Shown here: one piece after another, positions 57,173-64,000 of the stretch
Position numbering within the stretch: position 1 is the first letter of the stretch
Layout: each line of letters opens with the position of its first letter
NCBI GenBank assembly: GCA_000934385.1
Contig: KN880464.1
Location: 1 to 64,000 of the forward strand
Direction of reading: 5' to 3'
DNA: 64,000 nucleotides
From: Cylindrobasidium torrendii FP15055 ss-10
Taxonomy: Eukaryota > Basidiomycota > Agaricomycetes > Agaricales > Physalacriaceae
Notes under the pieces: model-generated
Seen by the model: the letters and a program-made list of their open reading frames with translations, nothing else
Told to the model about the DNA's origin: nothing
The model's database searches: none
Made by a program: the position numbers and the translations under genes

Positions 57173-57952
57173 ACTGTACGTGTTTTGTCAGCAAAAAAAA
57201 AGTGCGTCGGGCCACAAAAACGCACTTGGAAGGATTAGGTGGTAAAGTCTAAATAAATGGGACGGAAAGTAGGACTCAAACCGTACGGGATGGTACTGCA
57301 GTGGTGGTGCGAGAGATGCAAGGTGCAAACGGAACAAATATCGACAAACGAAGCATGGCGTGTATCCTCCCTTCGGGAAGGTTCTTCTCACGATAAAAGC
57401 GTCATCGATCAAACTGACTCCGACGCGTCTCTGTCGCGTCCAGTCGCGAACAAAAATGTAAAGTCAAATTTGACCGCAAATTGGCCCGCAGAACCCTTGT
57501 TGCCAGATTTTTTCAATAGACTGAGATAGTCAGGTCAATGCGCTTGGATCAATCCCATTGTCATCACCCTGCATACTACAAGATGGAAAGGCATTTCGGC
57601 CATCGTTGCAACTTCGCTGGTGAGAACCGCATCCCATGCTCAACACCCTCTAGATTGCGCCATTGGTCCGGCACTTGACGCGATTCTACTGGAGATTACT
57701 AGCATGGTTGGTAGTTGATTCAGAAACGACAAGGCTAAGTAAGTATTTGTAGGCAAGTTCCACAAGCGTCCGCGGTGGTGGCGGCGGTACGACCCATACT
57801 TTGTCTCACTGTGATGTACTAATCCTAAAATCATTAACAGTACCTTTTGCAGCCTTTCGCTAACTATCCCTTCGCAGGCTTGAACGAACGACCGGCAAAC
57901 TTGGACGGCACTATCATTATTCCGGCTGCTTTTCCGACCGAATTTCTCCTTC
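57173..57952. other. Divergent upstream region
   Basis: Shared between the G3BP-type gene (minus) and the PQ-loop gene (plus). An A-run lies near 57191. No coding frame. Confidence 0.5.
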
Positions 57953-58946
57953 ATGCCCGTCAACTATGCAGCGGAGAACGTTCTGGGCACATTCGGTATG
58001 CATTCCATCCATATTTCGGCATAAACTCTCACCAATATACATTCACAGGCGCAGTATGCTGGACAATCCAACTAACACCTCAAATCTGGAAAAGCTGGCG
58101 TTCAAAATCAACTGATGGACTCTCCCCTTATCTCGTGTCCGTTTCATTTTCCCCCTCCCAGTTCCATCTCCTCGAGTCCTGATCGTTAGATCAGAGGAAT
58201 ATGGTCTATCTCAGGTGTATGGATGGGCATCTATGCAATCCTGCAAGACCTGAACGTCCCGCTCATCGTCCAGCCACATCTCTTCGCCGCGCTCTCACTC
58301 ATTTCACTAGCCCAAGTCTGTCTCACTTCCCATTCCTTATATCGGCACACTCAATTCACATCAGTGCTTATACTACTCTTACCACTGGCCTCTCTGGCGC
58401 ATCACCACAGGCTGCGTTCTCTCCTTGGTCATAGCCGCGGGTCTTGACGTGGGTATGGTGTACGCGATCCGGCCGTCCTATGCACACGGGAACAACGGCG
58501 GCGTATACTTCTTCGGCATTCTCGCCTCAATCACCCTCGCGGTTGGACTCCTGCCGCAATACTGGGAGATATACAAACACCGCGAAGTCGTTGGCATATC
58601 CCTTACCTTCATGTTCGTTGACTGGCTTGGTGGTACGTCCAATCGCTTTCCCCCCAAGCATGCGCTATAAAGGACACAGGTGTGGTTTCACTACTGTCAC
58701 TCGTCTTCCGACCGGAGTTTGATGTGTTGGCGGGGGTCGCATATAGTCTCGTGATCGTGAGTTATCTATTTTCTGCAACCCCAGGAGCACGACTGATAAC
58801 GGCCACAGGCCCTTGATGGCGTCGTCCTCATTGCAGCACTGATCCTCAATCCGCGCGCCCGACGTAGAAGACGTCTCGCAGCCACTCACAGCCCCGAGAT
58901 GGCAGCCATAGACACTGAAAGCAACACTGGCTCGCTGAGCCACTAG
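57953..58946 (+). CDS. PQ-loop repeat transporter
   Basis: Seven-helix membrane protein of the PQ-loop family (cystinosin/Ypq type), usually vacuolar or lysosomal amino-acid exporters. Start MPVNYAAENVLGTFGAVCWT (ATG 57953). The first PQ loop is IQLTPQIWKSWRSKSTDGLS. It continues IRGIWSISGVWMGIYAILQD, VPLIVQPHLFAALSLISLAQ, CLYYSYHWPLW, and LVIAAGLDVGMVYAI. The second PQ loop is LAVGLLPQYWEIYKHREVVG, then ISLTFMFVDWLGGVVSLLSL and VAYSLVIALDGVVLIAALIL. The short soluble tail ends NTGSLSH. Five introns, all phase-consistent. The substrate is not deducible. Confidence 0.9.
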
Positions 58947-59322
58947 TCCATAATTACTACCAACAAACTAAATACTTTGGAGGATTGGAAGCTGTATGTA
59001 CTCTATTCTAGAATTGCAGATCCGAGTCTGCGCGCGATTATATAGTGTACTTTGAGTCGTCCGAGTATATCTGGTCGAGCGACCAAGCGCCTCGGGCCAA
59101 CAAAAAACAAGGCTGGGTAGTACGTCTAAAGAGAGATTGAGCATCGAATGATAAATGAGTGTGTTGTTCTCCCAGATGCTTGCGTCTGGAGAAGGCTGGA
59201 TGTCGATGTTTTGAGCGCACTGCGCAGGAGATAGGGATTCTAAAGGAGTGTGTTGTGTCGGGCGAAATCTGATATCCTGACATCCCGTAAGCTTCCAGCA
59301 ATGAGAAAACTAAGTTCACTCA
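58947..59322. other. Convergent 3' intergenic region
   Basis: Lies between the PQ-loop gene and the terpene synthase. No feature recognised. Confidence 0.5.
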
Positions 59323-60578
59323 CTAGTATCTCACCCGCGGTGGAAGTAGGTTGACCACTCTCGACTGCTTCACCTGTCTTCCCCCCTTTCCAAAGTACCG
59401 TTCACTCTCAAACGACCAATGCAATGACCCGACCATCCAATCTGCGAGACCTTGCACGTAGGTTTCGACTTGGGCATCAATCTCCGGTCCCCATGATGGT
59501 AGTGCTGCTTTGTCTGCTTCGAAGCGGTCGACGCACTCGAGGCAGAGGTCACCGACGAAGTCGACGGCCTCTTGCAGACGCAATCCGCGCTGGGCCATCA
59601 CGACAGGTATCATGTTATGGTTGTCTCCTTTCGATTGCTCGACGTTGTACGAAAAGAGGTCCTGCCATGGAATTCAGCAAAGCTGGTGATAGAGAAAGTT
59701 CAACGCACGTTTGACCATGTTACGAGGTCGTTAGCAGCTTCCCCGAGGTTGCGAATGAGTGGGTGCTCCATAACCTCATCTGGGATGTCGAGATTGTTGG
59801 CGTACTCGATGAGAACGAACGTGGGTTTGCAGCCTGTCATAAACACTCGTCAGTCGAGTCCAACCATGAAAGTAGAATGGCGCACCTGAAGTGTCCCGCC
59901 TCATCATGATATACGACTCCAGGTCAGGGATTATGCCCGCCTGTCGGTCTCGCGCCTGCTCGGTCACAGCGGCAAAGAAGAAGTCGAACGTCTCGATAAA
60001 ACGCTGCTGTGTACCACGCGAACCAGTCTGTATAAGGCGCCGCCAAAAGCTTCGAGTGAGTAGACTGATTAGCACGGCGACCACACGGCGGGACAAAGGT
60101 GGACTCACTCCAGAGTCATCTTGTGGATGCGGGTCTCTGAGCGATACGTTGTGGGGTGGTACAGCGTGTTGAGAATGATGTCTGCGGTAGCCTTTGTTCC
60201 CAGGTTCGTCATGTCGTCGGACAAATTGTCGATGTGGAAGAGGTAGGTAAGAAAGTCGTTGCAAAGGCGCAGCCGAGAGTGTCCCGCCCTGGGGTAGCAC
60301 ATCGACGTGAGCAGTCCTGCGTTGAGACCGTGATAGGCGGCGCGCTTTTGGCCCATAAGGTTGCCAGAACATTTGAACAGCCAGCGTTTTGTCTCGCTGG
60401 TGACGGTCTTGCGATGGCGACTGATGCGAAGAGGAAACTTGCAGTGCGAGACGAGGTCGGGCAGAGTGAAGCTGGTGGGCGCCGGTGTGCAGGGCGGTTG
60501 CATGGCTTTGGCAAAGTCTAGTGAGGGAGTAGCTGGAGCTGTGAACAGGGAAAGGCGGGACTGGATAAAAGACAGCAT
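59323..60578 (-). CDS. Class I sesquiterpene synthase
   Basis: Cyclises farnesyl diphosphate to a sesquiterpene hydrocarbon. Start MLSFIQSRLSLFTAPATPSL. The aspartate-rich motif is FHIDNLSDDMTN, an N variant of the usual D-D/E-x-x-D. The NSE triad is NDLVTWSNDLFSYNVEQSKGD, with metal ligands N, S and E in NDLFSYNVE. The late WMVGSLHWSFESERYFG carries the conserved RY pair that senses diphosphate. Further family blocks are DFWRRLIQTGSRGTQQRFIE, CKPTFVLIEYANNLDIPDEV and GLRLQEAVDFVGDLCLECVD. The C terminus is short, ending PRVRY. Four or more introns. The sequence type resembles basidiomycete protoilludene/cubebol-class enzymes, but the product cannot be assigned. Confidence 0.88.
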
Positions 60579-61201
60579 GGTGAGCTAGGATGCTTAAATA
60601 GTGAATGATAGTGTGAAGAAGGGAGAAGGAAGAAAAGGGTTACGCTCTCAGATCGAACTCGCCAGACCTTGTCACTGTGATGAGTCGTCTGCGTTTAGAA
60701 TACATACAGCCAGAGTGAAAGCCAAATTGGCCGCGCTCCCCATGCTAATGAGTGTACTAGGATAGTGGTATGTGGTCCTGCGACATTTGTAATGCTCTTT
60801 CCTCGTAGGCAAGAGGTTCGCAGGCAACATATTCGAACTTCTTGCGTCCCGAAATGAGTTCAAAAGAGTCAAAGAAAGAATAGGATACATGTAAACCACA
60901 CTCATAGAGCGCAGGGAATGGACCACAAGAATGAGGCGAACGTTGACCGCAGATAAGATTCTGCAATTGTTCCAGCTAGTCATCGACCAAGTTCAAATTC
61001 GGCGTCAAGAGTCACATGCATCAAAATTCATTAAGGCCATTTCGCTCATCGGGCCGGTCCAACATTGCAAATGACGTCGCAGCACTAACTCAGCTTGTTA
61101 CCGTCTAATCGCTGCTCATTACTGCGCGCGACGTCGCCTGGAGCGCGCCAGAGCCCAAATTTTCTGCCCGCCTTGCGCCTCATACCCGCCATTCCACCGC
61201 G
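60579..61201. other. Divergent upstream region
   Basis: Upstream of both the terpene synthase and the MFS transporter. GC-rich GCGCGACGTCGCC near 61126. No gene seen. Confidence 0.5.
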
Positions 61202-64000
61202 ATGAGCGCAAATCGCGTCACTCGAACGTTCGGAACGCCTCAGTCTCCAGCTGCCGATGAACATGAAGATACCCAGGCGCCAGGTCCACTGAAAAAACTC
61301 GTTACACGGATGTCATTCACCAGCATACGGCGCAGTGTTTTTGATGATGGCGAGCCTCTCGCCGACAAGGCGCCTGTACCGACAGTCATGCAAGCACCTG
61401 AAGAAGTGTACCAGACACCATTACCCACTCTCTCCATGATTGTGTTGTCCATTGTGCGTGATCCGTCCCTTGCTCTTAGTTGCCTTCTGACGCGGAGTAG
61501 GCCCTTTTGGGCGAGTTCTTATCTGCCAATGTCTGCACGCCCTTCTTGCTTTTCATGGTCGAAGGCAAGAGTCACGCCATTGTAACCATTCACCACCTTA
61601 CACATCCTCAGGATTTGGGACGCTCAAGGACGAGGCCGAAGTCGCGTTTTGGACCGGCTTACTTGGTGTGTACAAGCTGCCCCGCACATGAACCGCTGCT
61701 CACGCTGTGCTAGTTTCGACGTTCTTCTTGACCCAGTTCCTGACTTCCATGCTTTGGGTACGCGCCCATTGACGTGCAGCCATTGATCAATGCTCATCTT
61801 TCCCAAGGCCACGGTGGCAGACCGCCATGGACGACGTTTCGTGCTTGTCACCTCACTGCTAGGAAGCGCTATCACCTGTGCTATCTTCGGTACCTGCACC
61901 TCTCTGAACCAGGCCATATGTGTCCGCCTCCTTCAAGGCATATTCGGCGGCGCTGTCGGCGTTGCCCGCGGGTCAATCTCTTTCGTGACGGATTCGAGTA
62001 ACGAGGGAAGAGCGTATGCGATCCTGGGTTTCTGCTGGGGATTTGGTGGTGTTGCCGGGGCCATTATTGGAGGAACCTGTGCGTCTTCTTGGCTCAGTCT
62101 GGCATCTTTCATTGACCCTTTCGTCAGTCGAAACGCCAGTCAAAAAGTGGCCGTCCACTTTCGAGTCGCTGCCCATCTTTGTGACATATCCCTACCTCCT
62201 GCCGGTTCTATTAGCTTCATCCATCACATTCCTCGGCGCCGTCCTCGGCTGCTTCCTTGGCCCTGATGGCGGCCCTAGGGAAGGCGCTATCAAGCTCGCG
62301 CCGGAGAAAGATAACATCCCTCCCACTATACCTGAAGAAGCGGAAGAATCTGCGCCGCCGTCCCCAGTCTTCGATGATGACGAGATTCCTACGAGAGACA
62401 GCATTTCTAGATCTATTGGTCGTCGACTTTCGAATAGGCTCTCCGGGTACTTCTCGTCTATTCCTCCTCAAAATCCTCCAAATGTGACTCCATCGTTGGC
62501 TGTTCCACTCGACCGTACACGTACCTTTTCAGGATCGCGGCCTCGTCGACCCACAGGATCAGCCTACGGGTATAGTAGCTTCAGGAATCGGCTCGCCAGC
62601 GGTGCTACTATCAGGACGCGCAGGGGCAGCAACGCAAGCAGCATGCGCCGCCGCCGCGAGAGTAACAGAGATGATATGCGGCGGGATTCCACCACTGGGG
62701 AAGACTTGAACTTTGCCCAGCGCCTACTCGTTGCTCACGGCGACGCTGTAGCTAACATTGCAGATTTGTGGGTGGCTTCCGCGATGAATGTTGACAACGA
62801 GGACCCCTTCGAAAGCGACGACGAGATGGACGACGAAAATTCTATGAGCAACGATATAGATGGCCAGGACGATGTTGATGGAACACCAACACCTCGAGAC
62901 CGTCGATTCAGCAATGAGTCTGGGAGCTCCCGCCTTGAAGGCTCTGCTCCTTATGGTACTGCCCGCCGCCCATCTTCCTTTGCTCCCCGTGGAATCAACA
63001 TACCCGGCCGCAAAACGTCGTTCAATCAGCCCCATGGAGGCTCGCCTCTACTCACTCCAAGGCGGGCATCCAATGTCCCTTCCATATTCGCGCACCCAGG
63101 CGTGAAAACACCACCTGCAGTTGATGCTCAACAACTCCTGCTCCGTCAAGACTCTGATAATTCAGACGCGCTGGCACCTATCCTCGAAAGCAGACGGCAA
63201 TCCTTCATACACCCTGACGAGGATGTTGAAGCTGCGCTAGAGAAGCAACCATCGCTGTTTTCTCAACTACCAAAGTCAATCATCCTTCAATATGGCCTCC
63301 TCGCCCTCCACTCCACAACCCACGACCAGGTGTTCATGTCCTACCTTGTAACGTGCGTAGCAGAACCGAGGTCTAATTAGTTGAGGCTGACCCTCCCCAC
63401 AGAGAGTATGATTCCGGAGGCCTGAATCTCAATGCCGGACACTTTGCTCAACTCATCGCGCTTATGTGTCTCTGTCAAATTGCATACCAATTCTACTTAT
63501 ACCCCAACATCGGGTACGTTTGCAACGAGTTGGATGACGAGCAGAATTGCTGACATCGAGCAGCCCTCCTCGCGGCAAGTTCTCGCATCTGGCAATGTTC
63601 CGCTTAGGCTCTTTCCTCTTCATACCTGCGTATGTGACTGTGACGCTCTATCGCGTACCCTTTGCGAGTGAGGAGGAGGATGGCAACTTTGCGTTGATGG
63701 CTGCGTTGGCGGTCAGTACGGCGGTCAGGTTCTGTGGGAGTACGTTTGCGTATACGTCTGTGTCTATTCTGTTGAACTACAGTAAGTCGACTTCATCAAG
63801 GGGATGGATGGAGCAGTGCTTAACGGTGTACAGTGACCCCGCCGCATGCGGTTGGTATTGCGAATGGTATTGCGCAGAGTATTGTTAGTCTGGCAAGGTG
63901 TTTGGGTCCTGTGTTTGGCGGATGGGTGCGTCGTTTCAATTCTGACCAGCTGTGTTGATGCTGATGAGGTGTATGTAGCTGTGGTCCGTCAGTATTGAAG
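61202..64000 (+). CDS. MFS transporter (ZIFL-like), 3' end beyond the window
   Basis: Major-facilitator membrane carrier, start MSANRVTRTFGTPQSPAADE. Early helices include LPTLSMIVLSI and EFLSANVCTPFLLFMVEG, then WTGLLVSTFFLTQFLTSMLW. The MFS loop 2-3 motif follows: ATVADRHGRRFVLVTSLLG. Then CVRLLQGIFGGAVGVARGSI and YAILGFCWGFGGVAGAIIGG. A large central cytoplasmic loop (about 62280-63280) is acidic, then S/R-rich (RSIGRRLSNRLSGYFSS, SNASSMRRRRESNRDDMRRD), with many likely phosphorylation sites. The second half resumes at SIILQYGLLALHSTTHDQVF. Similar fungal and plant ZIFL-type proteins move zinc chelators, potassium or small organics; the substrate here is unknown. The gene continues past the end of the window. 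Confidence 0.88.

Noticed and set aside
58947..64000. Terpene biosynthetic gene cluster
   Set aside because: Only a synthase and a general MFS transporter are present; no P450, reductase, acyltransferase or regulator was found.

Overview
This window is eukaryotic nuclear DNA from a basidiomycete fungus, almost certainly an agaricomycete (mushroom class). Genes are compact and interrupted by many short introns (about 45-90 nt, GT-AG, often with a CTRAC-like branch site). The gene content is typical of that class: F-box proteins, a DUF6534-type membrane protein, a DUF7770-like protein, a sesquiterpene synthase and a basidiomycete-type histone H3. Genus and species cannot be read from the sequence. 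Exon joins below were worked out by eye from reading frame, splice signals and family similarity.

Layout. 1-2.6 kb: gene-poor, with one intron-containing tRNA-Leu. 2.6-5.7 kb: transportin (nuclear import). 6.6-7.9 kb: DUF6534-type membrane protein. 8.0-9.66 kb: decayed element bounded by long inverted repeats and holding a broken RecQ-like helicase fragment. 10.4-12 kb: F-box protein. 12.2-15.2 kb: SUS1/ENY2, a 72-residue tail-anchored protein and the mRNA-decay helicase DHH1, all on the plus strand. 16-21.3 kb: a glutathione S-transferase and several orphan genes, with a duplicated gene tail. 21.7-24.4 kb: FYVE+RING ubiquitin ligase and histone H3. 25.5-30.6 kb: orphan genes and an ankyrin-MYND protein. 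31.2-34.6 kb: an alpha/beta-hydrolase-like protein with altered catalytic residues and a carboxypeptidase Y-type protease. 34.8-38.6 kb: tandem F-box paralogues. 39.1-42.6 kb: DUF7770-like and another F-box gene. 43.4-50.1 kb: triose-phosphate/nucleotide-sugar-type transporter, MAPEG protein, SYG1/XPR1 phosphate exporter. 50.8-57.2 kb: secreted hydrolase, orphan gene, G3BP-type RNA-binding protein. 58-64 kb: PQ-loop transporter, sesquiterpene synthase, and an MFS transporter that runs off the end.

Most genes are unrelated housekeeping or lineage-specific genes, not a pathway cluster. The terpene synthase stands alone, without cytochrome P450s or other tailoring enzymes. The least ordinary items are the inverted-repeat element, a stop codon apparently split by an intron, the hydrolase-like protein without its usual nucleophile and histidine, the duplicated 3' tail of an orphan gene, and a perfect 22-bp inverted repeat at a gene end.
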